A stretch of 64,000 bases of DNA from Arthrobacter sp. 35W (GCF_000482545.1 NZ_KI519455.1:1115247-1179246); one strand, 5' to 3'. Positions 49,187-58,686 are shown, numbered from the stretch's first letter. The notes: generated from the letters alone by a model not told the origin. Program-made: numbers and translations.

Positions 49187-49840
49187 GTGAAGAACATCCA
49201 ATCGACTGCACAGGGTCCGCATCGGAAACTTGCCGCAGCAGCCGTAGTTGTTGGGCTTGCGCTTCTTGTTGGCGGATGTGGCGCCAAAGGTGCAACCGAC
49301 CCTTCTGCCGCTGGTGCCACGTCGGATCGCACGGCGCAGACATCGTCGGCGACCCCCTCGGCCGCGAGTTCTCCTTCGGCAACCAGCCTGGCCCTGACCA
49401 AATGTGCCACACCGGAGGCCTCCAAGACCCAACAGGGAACCGAGTTCATCTGCACCGTGGGGGTCGACGGCACCGTCCTGTGGATGGACAGGGCATCTTC
49501 GGTCAAGGTGGTGGCCGCAAAGAAGGCCGCTGACGACAAGGCCGCGGCGGAGCAGGCCGCCGCCGCTCAAGCCGCAGCTGACAAGGCTGCCGCCGACCAA
49601 GCTGCGGCTCAGGCGGCCGCCGCACAGGCGGCCGCCGCACAGGCGGCCGCTGCAGCCCAAGCCGCCGCCGACAAGGCCGCGGCAGAACAAGCTGCAAAGT
49701 ATGTGCAGGCACCTCCGGCCGCCGTGTACTACAAGAATTGCACTGCAGCCCGGGCCGCGGGTGCGGCACCTGTCTACCGAGGGCAGCCCGGTTATGCAGC
49801 GCACCTAGACCGCGACAACGACGGCATCGGCTGCGAATAA
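49187..49840 (+). CDS. Lipoprotein with Ala-rich helix and C-terminal excalibur domain
   Basis: Surface lipoprotein of 217 residues. Signal peptide with lipobox LVGGC (Cys at about 31), a Ser/Thr-rich spacer, a long (Ala, Gln, Lys)-rich helix (about 108-168), and an excalibur calcium-binding domain at the end: YYKNCTAARAAGAAPVY, then DRDNDGIGCE. Excalibur domains often sit on extracellular nucleases; no nuclease domain is present. The GTG start at 49187 has AGGGGGA upstream. Three 15-bp tandem repeats lie in the helix-coding part. Confidence 0.85.
   Translation: MKNIQSTAQGPHRKLAAAAVVVGLALLVGGCGAKGATDPSAAGATSDRTAQTSSATPSAASSPSATSLALTKCATPEASKTQQGTEFICTVGVDGTVLWMDRASSVKVVAAKKAADDKAAAEQAAAAQAAADKAAADQAAAQAAAAQAAAAQAAAAAQAAADKAAAEQAAKYVQAPPAAVYYKNCTAARAAGAAPVYRGQPGYAAHLDRDNDGIGCE
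49610..49654 (+). repeat. Three 15-bp tandem repeats encoding QAAAA
   Basis: Units at 49610-49624, 49625-49639 and 49640-49654 (one base different) encode the Gln-Ala-rich helix of the lipoprotein. The unit length keeps the frame, so copy number could vary. Confidence 0.8.
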
Positions 49841-49850
49841 TAGGCACGTT

Positions 49851-49891
49851 CAGAGGCGGCGGCCAGGAAGGATTCCTGACCGCCGCCTCTG
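49851..49891. terminator. Terminator between convergent lipoprotein and GlsB genes
   Basis: A 19-bp stem (49851-49869 with 49873-49891, one mismatch) and three-base loop begin 11 bases past the lipoprotein stop and are followed by TTTATTT, a good intrinsic terminator. Confidence 0.85.
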
Positions 49892-49915
49892 TTTATTTCT
49901 GGGTTTATTACTGGC

Positions 49916-50173
49916 CTATTTCCGGCCCTTGATGGCTCCGTAGGCTCCGGCCACGACAGCGCCGCCAATGAGGGCCAGGACCCAGGTGCGAATGTCGAAG
50001 AAGTCACCCAATCCCGTGCGGAAGACCAGCGAGCCGATCCAGCCGCCCACGATCGCGCCGACCACGCCCAGGACCAGGCTGGTTCCCCAGCCACCTCCCA
50101 CGCGGCCTGGCATCACGTTCTTGATGATGGCGCCAACGATGAGTCCAAGAATAATGAATCCGAGAATTCCCAT
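49916..50173 (-). CDS. GlsB/YeaQ/YmgE-family membrane protein
   Basis: Small inner-membrane stress protein of 85 residues, three helices with glycine-rich motifs (GLIVGAIIKNVMPGR and GVVGAIVGGWIGSL), full family length. In Gram-positives GlsB is linked to envelope or general stress. GAAGGAG lies before the ATG. Divergent from the PH-domain gene across 120 bases. Confidence 0.93.
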   Translation of the reverse strand: MGILGFIILGLIVGAIIKNVMPGRVGGGWGTSLVLGVVGAIVGGWIGSLVFRTGLGDFFDIRTWVLALIGGAVVAGAYGAIKGRK

Positions 50174-50293
50174 TTTGTGCTCCTTCGGTTGATGGCTTGT
50201 GCCGTTGGTTCAGCACGAATCACGTCCCTACATCCCACGGTGTTGATCGGACTGTGTCAAGGGGCGCGAGGTTCCGCCGGTAGCGTGTAGGGC

Positions 50294-50668
50294 ATGATCG
50301 ACTTCAACAATGCATCCTTCGCCAAGCTCGGACCCTGCGATATGGCCGAAGTGGGCTCGGATGTCAGCCAATTGATGATTCAAGGCGAGAATCTCTTGGC
50401 CGCGTTCAAGGGGATCCGGGACTACGTTGTTTTCACCGACAAGCGGCTGATTGCAGTCAACGTGCAGGGCATGACGGGCAAGAAGCGCGACTACACGTCC
50501 ATGCCCTATTCGAAGATCCAGTCCTTCTCCGTGGAAACTGCTGGGACCTTTGATCTGGATGCGGAGCTTGACCTGTGGTTCAGCGGTCTTGGAAAGGTCC
50601 GTCTCGAGTTCAAGAGCGGAGTGGACATCCGCGGACTCTCACGGCTGATAGCCACCCACGCGCTGTAG
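50294..50668 (+). CDS. Bacterial PH-domain protein
   Basis: A 124-residue protein covering a bPH-type domain: GIRDYVVFTDKRLIAVNVQG then MPYSKIQSFSVETAGTFDLD. Probably cytoplasmic; bacterial PH proteins are widespread and mostly unstudied. It ends 16 bases before the convergent NERD-helicase gene. Confidence 0.87.
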   Translation: MIDFNNASFAKLGPCDMAEVGSDVSQLMIQGENLLAAFKGIRDYVVFTDKRLIAVNVQGMTGKKRDYTSMPYSKIQSFSVETAGTFDLDAELDLWFSGLGKVRLEFKSGVDIRGLSRLIATHAL

Positions 50669-50684
50669 CCAGATTTCCAGGCCC

Positions 50685-52376
50685 TCAGCTGACCTGCGGT
50701 GCCCACCGCTCCGCCCGGTTGAGGGCCAGCTCGAATTGGTTGCCGCCGGCCTCCCTGAGCAGGTCCGTCGAGCCAACCACCACCAGCAGACTGCGGGCCC
50801 GCGAGAGGCCCACGTAGAGCTGCTCCGCCGCCCGTTCCAGGTCCTTGAACCCGTTCACGCAGAGAATAACGACTGAGCGCTCCAGCCCCTTGAATCCGAG
50901 GACGTGGCCGTAGAACTCCGCCTCGTTCGCGTGGAACTCGCGCCAATACTCCTCTACGGTGCCGTTGTCGAAGTGCTCCTGGTGGATGGGGTGGCGGTTC
51001 TTGGTGGTCAGCAGCGCCATCTGGTTGTTGGCCCAGCCCTCCTCGATGAGTGCGTCCACGCAGTCCGCCGCTACATCCAGCGCCTCGTCCGTGGCACAGC
51101 CCACGAGGCGCACGGGCAATCCCGTCCCGCCGCGCGGGGTGAAGAACTCGCTGGCAAACGGTTTGAAGGACTCCGCAATCTTCCGCGTATTGCGCAGGTT
51201 CTCGTCAATGTGGATGGGCACCAGATCTGCCAGCTGGTTGGGCGTTTCGCCCGGGCCGCCCCAGCGCTTGTACACGTCCTGCCGATCGTCCATGAAGGCG
51301 TACACCTCGCCGTGTTCCGGGTCCTTCATGCAGGCGAGCAGCGCATCCCACCAGGAGGGCGCGAAGTCCTGCGCCTCGTCGATCACGACGGCATCGAACT
51401 TTTCGCTGTCGGGAAGCCCAGCAGCCAGCTCGGCCAGCAGCCGCGGCATTTCATTCTCAAAATAGTCCGGGCCGGTGCCGTTGGGCACGCCGAGTTTGGT
51501 GACAAAGGCGTGGAACTCGCCCGTGAAAGCGGGTTTGGCATGCCGCCAGGTATTGACCCGGTTCTGCAGGTACTGGCCCAGACCCTTGTTGTAGCAAAAC
51601 AGCCCCACGCGCTTGCCAGCCTTGCTCAGCGTCGCGGCCTTCTCCACGGCCAGCCACGTCTTGCCGCTGCCTGCGCCACCGGTGAACTTGATACGGGGGA
51701 GAGAACGTGTGGCTGCGAGGAGTATCTGTTGGCGCTGGGTCAAGTGGTCCTGGAGATCCTCGGTGATCGCGCCGGTTGAGGGACCAAGGCCGCCGGCCGC
51801 CGTCGTCGGCGAACCAAGGTTTCCGGACAGGTGCTGGATGATGCGCTCCAAATAGGCCGGTGCCAGCGGCGAGGCGCCGCCGCCCTCCTGCTCAATCGCG
51901 GCACGGATCCTTTCCGCGGGGGTGGTCACGTCCATCTGGTCAAGGATGAGGCTGCGCGGGCAGCCGGCCATCGCCCAGTCTGCCGGAACCGGTGTGTACG
52001 GCAAAGCCACCATGTAGGCGAAGCGGCTGCTCAGAGGGGTGCTGGCTTGGCCGCTGAGCCAGTCTTTGAACGCGTGCATGGAGTTCTGCGACTGGGCCAC
52101 CGGACTCTGGATCTTTCGCCAGCCACCCCTGTCGGATTGCTGCCACTGCCCGTCCTTGATGGCGATGCGGCCGCCTTTGACCTCGATGGCGGCCATGCCG
52201 ACGCCGGGCCACAGGACGAGCAGATCAATCTCGTGCTCTGCGCGGCCATGCCGGACCAACACAGAATGGGCGACGACGGCGTCCTCCGGCAGGCTGTTGC
52301 GGAGGCTTTCCCACACCGCCTTCTCGGCAAGCTGGCCCTCGCCAAATTCCGGTTCCGCAGGAATGCATCGCACCAT
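50685..52376 (-). CDS. NERD nuclease-domain SF1 helicase
   Basis: About 563 residues. The N-terminal NERD (nuclease-related) domain has HEIDLLVLWPGVGMAAIEVK with the D and EVK residues of PD-(D/E)XK folds (about residues 48-68). A UvrD/RecB-like ATPase follows: Walker A GGAGSGKTW (about 232), DEAQDF (about 331), and YVGLSRARSLLVVVG near the C-terminus. Such fusions are frequent near defence genes. Start at 52376 fits the AAGGA site; 52382 is the alternative. Lies upstream of nothing obvious; no partner gene. Confidence 0.85.
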   Translation of the reverse strand: MVRCIPAEPEFGEGQLAEKAVWESLRNSLPEDAVVAHSVLVRHGRAEHEIDLLVLWPGVGMAAIEVKGGRIAIKDGQWQQSDRGGWRKIQSPVAQSQNSMHAFKDWLSGQASTPLSSRFAYMVALPYTPVPADWAMAGCPRSLILDQMDVTTPAERIRAAIEQEGGGASPLAPAYLERIIQHLSGNLGSPTTAAGGLGPSTGAITEDLQDHLTQRQQILLAATRSLPRIKFTGGAGSGKTWLAVEKAATLSKAGKRVGLFCYNKGLGQYLQNRVNTWRHAKPAFTGEFHAFVTKLGVPNGTGPDYFENEMPRLLAELAAGLPDSEKFDAVVIDEAQDFAPSWWDALLACMKDPEHGEVYAFMDDRQDVYKRWGGPGETPNQLADLVPIHIDENLRNTRKIAESFKPFASEFFTPRGGTGLPVRLVGCATDEALDVAADCVDALIEEGWANNQMALLTTKNRHPIHQEHFDNGTVEEYWREFHANEAEFYGHVLGFKGLERSVVILCVNGFKDLERAAEQLYVGLSRARSLLVVVGSTDLLREAGGNQFELALNRAERWAPQVS

Positions 52377-52566
52377 ATTCATCGGTCCTTGCCGCGCCCC
52401 CAAGGCGCAAGTGATCCACAGTTAGGGCAAAGCTACCTCACAGGAGTGGTGCAGCGCGGAGATCCCGTTGGAGTCACCCGATGGCCGAAGGCGAATCTTC
52501 CTGGTGCAACCTCTATGACTTCAGTGGGTAGAGGAAAAAGCTTTGCATTGGTCCGATCGATAGCGG

Positions 52567-54003
52567 CTACCGCCAGTCATCCAAAAACTCGACAGGCACC
52601 TCAGGGAGTCTCATTGCAAATAGTGCGAATGCAATGTCGATCTGCTCGCAATCAAGTTCTTTGGCCAATGAAGGCAACCATACCCCGGTGTAATACCGGC
52701 TCTCGATATCTGCCCATTCGTTATACGTCCAGGTGCGTTTCCTCCGTTGGGACGGTTTTCTGTTCAGCGGAGATTGGACGTTGAGCAGTTGGTGGGACAG
52801 TTCCTGCAAGATCTCCTCTTCGGTTGCCCAGGATCGGTCGCGAAGAATTTCCATTAGCGAGGCCCCTTCATGGTAGTCGAAGAGCAACTTCATTGAAGCT
52901 TCTGTCGCCCAAGTCTGAGCCCGTTGCTCTGCGTGTCGGAGCTGTTGCTGTCTTCCAAATTGCTGGGGCAAATTCTTATCAGAGACATGGTCCTCCGCCA
53001 GGCTCCCAGATGTGTCAAGCGCCTCGGCCACGTCAGGTGACCATGGCACTGCGTGCTCCTCTTTGACGGCGGCCATCGGCTGCGTTGAGTGGATGACAGG
53101 AGCCGGAGCCTCGAAGGGCTGTCCAGCCTTTGCAGCGTCAAGCTCTTCCAAGAAATGGTTGGCATGAGCTTCTAGAACGGCAATGCGTGCTTCATCACGT
53201 GCAATCCAGGCATATTCTCGTTCGAGGGAGCTTCGGTTCTCAACGACGAATAGCGATTTCGACGCTCCAGTGACGTGAAGCTGCCATTGAATCTGATCTC
53301 GGTACGTTTTTGCGGCACTTGCGAGCGGTTTGATCGAAGTCTTGATTTCACAGACGACCCCAGTGCCAATGCCGTCGGGGGTTGCCAAATGCCGGGGGTT
53401 TAGCCCGATGCAAAGGAGGCGGTTTGGATCGATTCCGAACTTTGCTGCGACCCATGCGGCGATTATCGGCTCGCGTGTGATTCCGTGCTCAAACTGAGCC
53501 AACCGGGGACCCTCGTAGCCGGACAACTTCTCCTGGAGAAGCTTTGACCGCTGAGTGCTAGGTGCGCCGTTCAAGAGGACAATCCGCTTCAAATCGGTGC
53601 CTGAGACTCCCTCGCGCCTAGCGCTCAGCCATACTTCTCGTTCATCAGAGGATACGAGGCTCCCATTGGTGCCAACAAAGAATCTTGTACCCGCGAAGCT
53701 TGACCTGTCACCTTGGAGACCATTGCCGTAGGTGGACGACGCGCTGGTGGCGGATGTTGAAACGGTCGGCTCAGATGAAGCCGCTTCTTCCCAATCAGTA
53801 ATCTGGACGGAAGTGGCCATGGCAACGACTTCTGGCCCAGTCGACATCCCAGGGCTAGATTGAATCCCTCCATGACTTGCTTGCTGAGGGGGATGCTTCT
53901 GATTCTTAGTCGGTTTTCCTGGGTTGCCCCGACGAATGCTTTTCAACGCTGAAAAGATGAGTCCGCAGACGGCCATCGCTACAGCAACGATGAATATCTC
54001 CAT
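52567..54003 (-). CDS. Membrane-anchored YqaJ/lambda-exonuclease-like protein
   Basis: A 478-residue protein with an N-terminal helix (MEIFIVAVAMAVCGLIFSAL) and then a long disordered stretch to about residue 110. A YqaJ-like nuclease domain follows: REGVSGTDLKRIVLLNG, HGITREPIIAAW (about 175), VVCEIKTSIKPL (about 218), IQWQLHVTGA. The D/E-x-K-like pattern fits a two-metal exonuclease. C-terminal residues 370-478 are helical and unidentified. GGAGG precedes the ATG at 54003. GC is visibly lower than around it (one 60-base line at 53221 counts 32 G/C). Membrane tethering is unusual for this nuclease family. Confidence 0.75.
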   Translation of the reverse strand: MEIFIVAVAMAVCGLIFSALKSIRRGNPGKPTKNQKHPPQQASHGGIQSSPGMSTGPEVVAMATSVQITDWEEAASSEPTVSTSATSASSTYGNGLQGDRSSFAGTRFFVGTNGSLVSSDEREVWLSARREGVSGTDLKRIVLLNGAPSTQRSKLLQEKLSGYEGPRLAQFEHGITREPIIAAWVAAKFGIDPNRLLCIGLNPRHLATPDGIGTGVVCEIKTSIKPLASAAKTYRDQIQWQLHVTGASKSLFVVENRSSLEREYAWIARDEARIAVLEAHANHFLEELDAAKAGQPFEAPAPVIHSTQPMAAVKEEHAVPWSPDVAEALDTSGSLAEDHVSDKNLPQQFGRQQQLRHAEQRAQTWATEASMKLLFDYHEGASLMEILRDRSWATEEEILQELSHQLLNVQSPLNRKPSQRRKRTWTYNEWADIESRYYTGVWLPSLAKELDCEQIDIAFALFAMRLPEVPVEFLDDWR

Positions 54004-54098
54004 GAACGCCTCCGACTCCACGACTAGTTGGAACAAATTCCTCCACGATCCACTGAATGTAAGTCCGGCCTAGGTGGATTGCAGTAATGACACAGTCT

Positions 54099-55097
54099 CT
54101 ATCCCTGACACTCTCGAACCGCTTGGTTCCATGTGCTGTAGACATTTCTCACTGAAGCGAGGGTTGGTCGGCTCCGGCCGGAGGACGCCTCGCTCTTGAC
54201 CCAGGTGTCATAGCCTTCGGCTGTCGCGCGAGTATCTGCATATTCCATAGCCATGCAATAGTCCTGAACAGCGTCCGTGTATTCCGTCTGTGTGAACTTG
54301 ACCAAGCCCTTGCCTCGACCCAGCGGTGATGTGCCAATGCCCATATTCTGCAAAGCGTTGTTCCACCCATTCAGTCGCTTAATGACGGTCTGGTGTGTAG
54401 GTGGCCAGGGCATTGAACCCTGTCGTGACACCAATCCCAAGGCGCCGACGAGTTCATTGCGAAGCTGGTCATAGCGTTGATGTGTGATGCTGCATTTTGG
54501 TTCCGTCAACGCGTATTTCTGGGCGGCGCCGATGACCCCCAAAATCGTTGCAATATCCTCTGAACCTACGCTGGCAGTCGAAAGTGCGGCTTTCAATTCG
54601 TCCATGAGGGCCAAGTCCAAGCAGACGACTGCGTACTCGAAATCTGGCGCCAGACCCAGGTCAGACCCCAAGAGGTACCAAATGCCAGCAGCGATGGCCT
54701 CAGCTGAAAAGATTTCTTCGGACGGCGCCTTGTCGAAGACGATCTTCGAGTCGCGAAGTGCGTCGTCCGCCAGATCTACATCGATTGTAGGAAACACTGT
54801 CTTTAGCTTCACGATTGCGTCTGAACGCGTGATGCCGCGGTTGGCTAGTTGCAAGGCGAGATTGCCGAACCTGTCCATAAACAGCTGGCGTGCGGTCTGC
54901 GTTTCGACAGTACGCGCTTCGAGTCGCTTGCGCCGTGATTCTTCGGCGTTGGTGCCGCCTAACTTCGAAATGATCTGCCTAACTCGTTCGCGCGTGACTC
55001 CAAAACTCTGTCCGATTGCGTCCAAGGTCTCGCCATCCGAATAGCGCTCAACCATCACGGCGTTTCGTTCATCTTTTGTTAGTTCAACCGTCGTCAT
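54099..55097 (-). CDS. Sigma-70 region 4-like HTH protein, unknown
   Basis: A 332-residue protein. The N-terminal 45 residues hold a sigma region 4-type helix-turn-helix, LDAIGQSFGVTRERVRQI. The remainder is helical with no recognised domain; a YDTWVKSEASSGRSRPTLAS segment near the C-terminus suggests a second DNA-binding part. AGGAA lies seven to eight bases before the ATG at 55097; longer starts exist. It is 95 bases upstream of the YqaJ-like gene on the same strand and shares its lower GC, so the two may form an operon. Confidence 0.72.
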   Translation of the reverse strand: MTTVELTKDERNAVMVERYSDGETLDAIGQSFGVTRERVRQIISKLGGTNAEESRRKRLEARTVETQTARQLFMDRFGNLALQLANRGITRSDAIVKLKTVFPTIDVDLADDALRDSKIVFDKAPSEEIFSAEAIAAGIWYLLGSDLGLAPDFEYAVVCLDLALMDELKAALSTASVGSEDIATILGVIGAAQKYALTEPKCSITHQRYDQLRNELVGALGLVSRQGSMPWPPTHQTVIKRLNGWNNALQNMGIGTSPLGRGKGLVKFTQTEYTDAVQDYCMAMEYADTRATAEGYDTWVKSEASSGRSRPTLASVRNVYSTWNQAVRECQG

Positions 55098-55242
55098 GTA
55101 GCTATTCCTATCAAGAGGCGCCGACATCCTGTGCAGGACAGGGGTATTTGGCACGTCACAAAGTTGATTCGGGCACCACTGCCGGCGGAGGAGGGATACG
55201 GCCCCGACATGGTGCTGTCGGCACGGTTGAAGAATCGTCACT

Positions 55243-58200
55243 GTGACGGTTGTCCCAGCTCTCCATTACCCTGGCCTGGTGAGCACAATTATTGGGGAAA
55301 CCACCAAGGATTCCGTGGAAGACAGCGCCTCCCACGAGGCACCGGAACAGAACACTTATCAGAATTCTGAAGGCCTCCCGGAGGGCCTCTACGAATCACT
55401 CCTCACCACGGAGCTCACAGGCAGACTCGCGGCCGTCGCGGATCTGGAACCGGCGTTTGAAACGGTCCACAGGGACGCTGCCGCGGAGGTCCTGTCCAGG
55501 CACCTGGGTGACATCATCAGGAAGCGCATCGACAACGCCAGGCCCGAGGATCGCGTGGCACTGGCGAACCGGCTGATCGCGGCCCTCGGCGAGCAGGACA
55601 ACATCGGGGAACAGGCAGTCGACGTCATCAGCCCCGGGCCGGAGCAGCTCATCTCGCTCGCCGCCCCGGCAACGCTCCGCCGTCGGAATCTCCGCAGACC
55701 AGCCACCAAGCTCAGCGATGCCGCCCTTCTGACGAATGCCAAGGATGATCCGTCGTTGGCCGGCGAAATCCGCAACGAGATGGCCAGCGCCAACCGCGTT
55801 GACCTGCTCTGTGCCTTCATCCGGTGGACGGGGCTCCGCGTGATTGAGCCGGCGCTGCGGGATCTGAAGGACCGGGGCATCAAGTTCCGCGTCATCACGT
55901 CCACCTACATGGGCGCCACCGAGCGCCGGGCGGTGGACCTGCTGGTAACGAAGTACGGCGCCGAGGTGAAGATCAACTACGAGACGCAGTCCACGCGTCT
56001 GCACGCCAAGGCCTGGCTCTTCCGGCGCAACACGGGTTTCGACACTGCCTATGTGGGTAGTTCAAACCTCAGCAGCGCCGCTATGTTGGATGGCCTCGAA
56101 TGGAACGTCCGGCTTTCCAGCGTCGGGACACCGAGCCTGCTGCAGAAGTTCGAAGTGACCTTCGACAGCTACTGGGAGCAGCGTGCCTTCCAGTCCTATG
56201 ATCCCGAGCGCGACGGCGCCAAGTTGGATGCCGCGCTGCGGCGCAACGGCGGCCGTGTCATCGTCCAGAACGACGACGGAGATACCGGGCTTGAGATCGA
56301 ACCGCACCTTCACCAGCGGGAAATGCTGGAAGACCTGGAATCGGCCCGCGAGGTCCATAGCCACCACCGCAACTTGGTCGTGGCTGCCACCGGCACGGGC
56401 AAGACGGTGATTGCGGCGCTGGACTACAAGCGCCTCTGCGACGCGACTGGACAGAAGCTGTCCTTGCTGTTTGTGGCCCACCGGCAGGAAATCCTGAGTC
56501 AGTCGCTCAGCACCTACCGGACAGTGATGAAGCAGGGTTCATTTGGCGAGCTCTACGTCGGTGAGCACAAGCCGTCAGAGTGGAAGCAGGTGTTTGCCAG
56601 CGTCCAGTCGCTTGCGGCGCTCGGCGTCGACAAGATCGAACCGGAGCAGTTCGACGTCGTCGTCATCGACGAGTTCCACCACGCCCAGGCATCGACATAT
56701 CGGAAGATACTGGACCATCTTCGCCCCCTGGAGTTGTTGGGGCTGACCGCGACACCGGAACGCGGCGACGGCATCAACGTTGCTGATGCGTTCTTTGAGG
56801 GCAGAACCGCAAGCGAGCTCCGTCTCTGGGACGCCCTGGACGCCGACCTGCTGGTGCCGTTCCACTACTTTGGCGTGGCCGACGATGTCGACCTGAGCCA
56901 GGTGGAGTGGAGGCGAGGGAACTACGATTCCGCGGCCCTGAGCAAGTTGTATACGGGCAACGATGCCCGGGCAGCCAAGGTGATCAAGGAACTGCGGGAC
57001 AAGGTAGTCAGCACGGCGGAGATGCGTGCGCTCGGCTTCTGCGTTTCTGTAGCACATGCGTGCTACATGGCAGACGTCTTCAATGCCGCAGGCATCGCGT
57101 CCGTTGCCCTGTCTGGGGAAACGCCCACTGTGGAGCGGGCGGAGGCGCTGGTCAAGCTCCGATCGGGCGAGCTCAGCTGCGTCTTCGCGGTGGACCTGTT
57201 CAACGAAGGTCTGGACCTGCCTTTGGTGGACACCATTCTGCTGCTGCGCCCGACTCAGAGCGCAACCATCTTCCTGCAGCAGCTTGGCCGCGGCCTGCGC
57301 CGCGCGGAGGGGAAATCGGTCCTGACTGTGCTGGACTACATCGGCCAGCAGCGGCGCGAATTCCGCTTCGACGCCAAGTACAGAGCCCTCACCGGGTTGG
57401 GTCGCAAGGCTTTGGAAAAGGCCGTGGACGACGAGTTCCCATTCCTGCCGTCTGGATCCCAAATTGTCCTGGATCGTGTAGCGCAGCAGATCGTGTTGGC
57501 CAACATCAAGGCGCAGCTGAGGTTCAACAGGAAGCAGTTGATCGAGGACGTCCGCTCCCATGGGCAGGTCCATCTGGCCGACTTCCTGCGCGAATCTGGC
57601 AATACCCTGCAGGACATTTACCGCAAGACCGGTGACTCCTGGACATCCTTGATCCGAGAAGCCGGGCTCGCAGGTCCGGTGGTCGAGCTTGTCGAGACCC
57701 AGGGCACTGAGGCGGGTTCACCGTTTGAAGAGACTCTCCTCCTCAAACGCATGACCCAATTCCTCTGCGTCGATGACCCCGAACGCGCCGATGCCTACAC
57801 AATGCTCACGTCATCGGGCTGCCCGCAGTACGCGGACCTTGGGCCGCGTGAGCAGACCTTTGGCGCCATGCTTGTTTTCGCGGTGTGGCCCGAGGCCACC
57901 GGATTCAGCAGCTACGACGAAGCCCTGAAATTCCTGCGGCGGCACCCTCTGGTCTGCTCCGAGATCCAGCAGTTGGTTGCGTTCACCCTCGAGCGCTCTC
58001 GGTACGCACCCAAGGGCCTTGGCCGTGGACTCCAGCACGTACCGCTCTACTCCCACGCTACATACCGCCGCGAGGAGATCCTGGCAGCCCTCGGCTACCT
58101 CGCCATTGACGGCCGCCGGTCCCGACACAGGGAGGGAGTGGCTTGGTGCGACGCGACGGCAACAGACGCCCTTTTCGTCACTCTGGAGAAGGACGCCAAA

Positions 58201-58515
58201 GACCGTGCGGCGTCCATCATGTACAAGGACTATGCGATCAGTGACGAGCTTTTCCACTGGGAGTCCCAGAACTCAACCACGCCGGACAGCCCGGTCGGTC
58301 GCCGCTACCTGGACCACAAGGCCAACAACTCGCAAATCGTCCTCTTCACGCGTGCAACGGAGAACGACGACGCAGGCATGACCATGCCGTATACATGCCT
58401 CGGCCAGGTCGACTACGTTCAGCACTCCGGGTCCAAGCCGATCGCGATTACTTGGAAACTACAGCGGCCGATGCCGGCGGATGTCCTGGCTGTTGCCCGG
58501 GCCGTAGCTCAGTAG
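55243..58515 (+). CDS. PLD nuclease-DEAD helicase-DUF3427 protein
   Basis: A 1090-residue fusion. A phospholipase-D-type nuclease domain has RLHAKAWLF and VGSSNLSSAAM (about 250-275), giving one HxK motif. An SF2 helicase follows: AATGTGKTVIA (about 381), DEFHHAQAST (about 475), LTATPERGDG and QLGRGLRR. The C-terminus, about 820-1090, matches DUF3427 (RYLDHKANNSQIVLFTR). Such proteins recur in defence islands. At about 812 a VVELVET segment comes from a dispersed palindrome. GTG 55243 is chosen; GTG 55279 is possible. GC resembles the chromosome more than the two preceding genes. Confidence 0.87.
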   Translation: MTVVPALHYPGLVSTIIGETTKDSVEDSASHEAPEQNTYQNSEGLPEGLYESLLTTELTGRLAAVADLEPAFETVHRDAAAEVLSRHLGDIIRKRIDNARPEDRVALANRLIAALGEQDNIGEQAVDVISPGPEQLISLAAPATLRRRNLRRPATKLSDAALLTNAKDDPSLAGEIRNEMASANRVDLLCAFIRWTGLRVIEPALRDLKDRGIKFRVITSTYMGATERRAVDLLVTKYGAEVKINYETQSTRLHAKAWLFRRNTGFDTAYVGSSNLSSAAMLDGLEWNVRLSSVGTPSLLQKFEVTFDSYWEQRAFQSYDPERDGAKLDAALRRNGGRVIVQNDDGDTGLEIEPHLHQREMLEDLESAREVHSHHRNLVVAATGTGKTVIAALDYKRLCDATGQKLSLLFVAHRQEILSQSLSTYRTVMKQGSFGELYVGEHKPSEWKQVFASVQSLAALGVDKIEPEQFDVVVIDEFHHAQASTYRKILDHLRPLELLGLTATPERGDGINVADAFFEGRTASELRLWDALDADLLVPFHYFGVADDVDLSQVEWRRGNYDSAALSKLYTGNDARAAKVIKELRDKVVSTAEMRALGFCVSVAHACYMADVFNAAGIASVALSGETPTVERAEALVKLRSGELSCVFAVDLFNEGLDLPLVDTILLLRPTQSATIFLQQLGRGLRRAEGKSVLTVLDYIGQQRREFRFDAKYRALTGLGRKALEKAVDDEFPFLPSGSQIVLDRVAQQIVLANIKAQLRFNRKQLIEDVRSHGQVHLADFLRESGNTLQDIYRKTGDSWTSLIREAGLAGPVVELVETQGTEAGSPFEETLLLKRMTQFLCVDDPERADAYTMLTSSGCPQYADLGPREQTFGAMLVFAVWPEATGFSSYDEALKFLRRHPLVCSEIQQLVAFTLERSRYAPKGLGRGLQHVPLYSHATYRREEILAALGYLAIDGRRSRHREGVAWCDATATDALFVTLEKDAKDRAASIMYKDYAISDELFHWESQNSTTPDSPVGRRYLDHKANNSQIVLFTRATENDDAGMTMPYTCLGQVDYVQHSGSKPIAITWKLQRPMPADVLAVARAVAQ
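57678..57699. repeat. Dispersed VVELVET-type palindrome inside the helicase gene
   Basis: The same 22 bases as at 47001-47022, here read as PVVELVET in frame at a junction between domains, where an extra segment would be tolerated. Confidence 0.85.
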
Positions 58516-58686
58516 CATCGCTCCTCCACAGACGGTGTCGGGCAGCCATGCAAGCCGCGCCCCATGAAAGATGGAGCTAGACGTCCGGCGCCTGCTCGGA
58601 GCCTGGCGCGACAGCAAAATCGGCAAGACCAAGGGCGCTGGCAAAGCTCCAGGGGAGTATGGGGTTGTCGCTCGGCTGCGCCGCGG

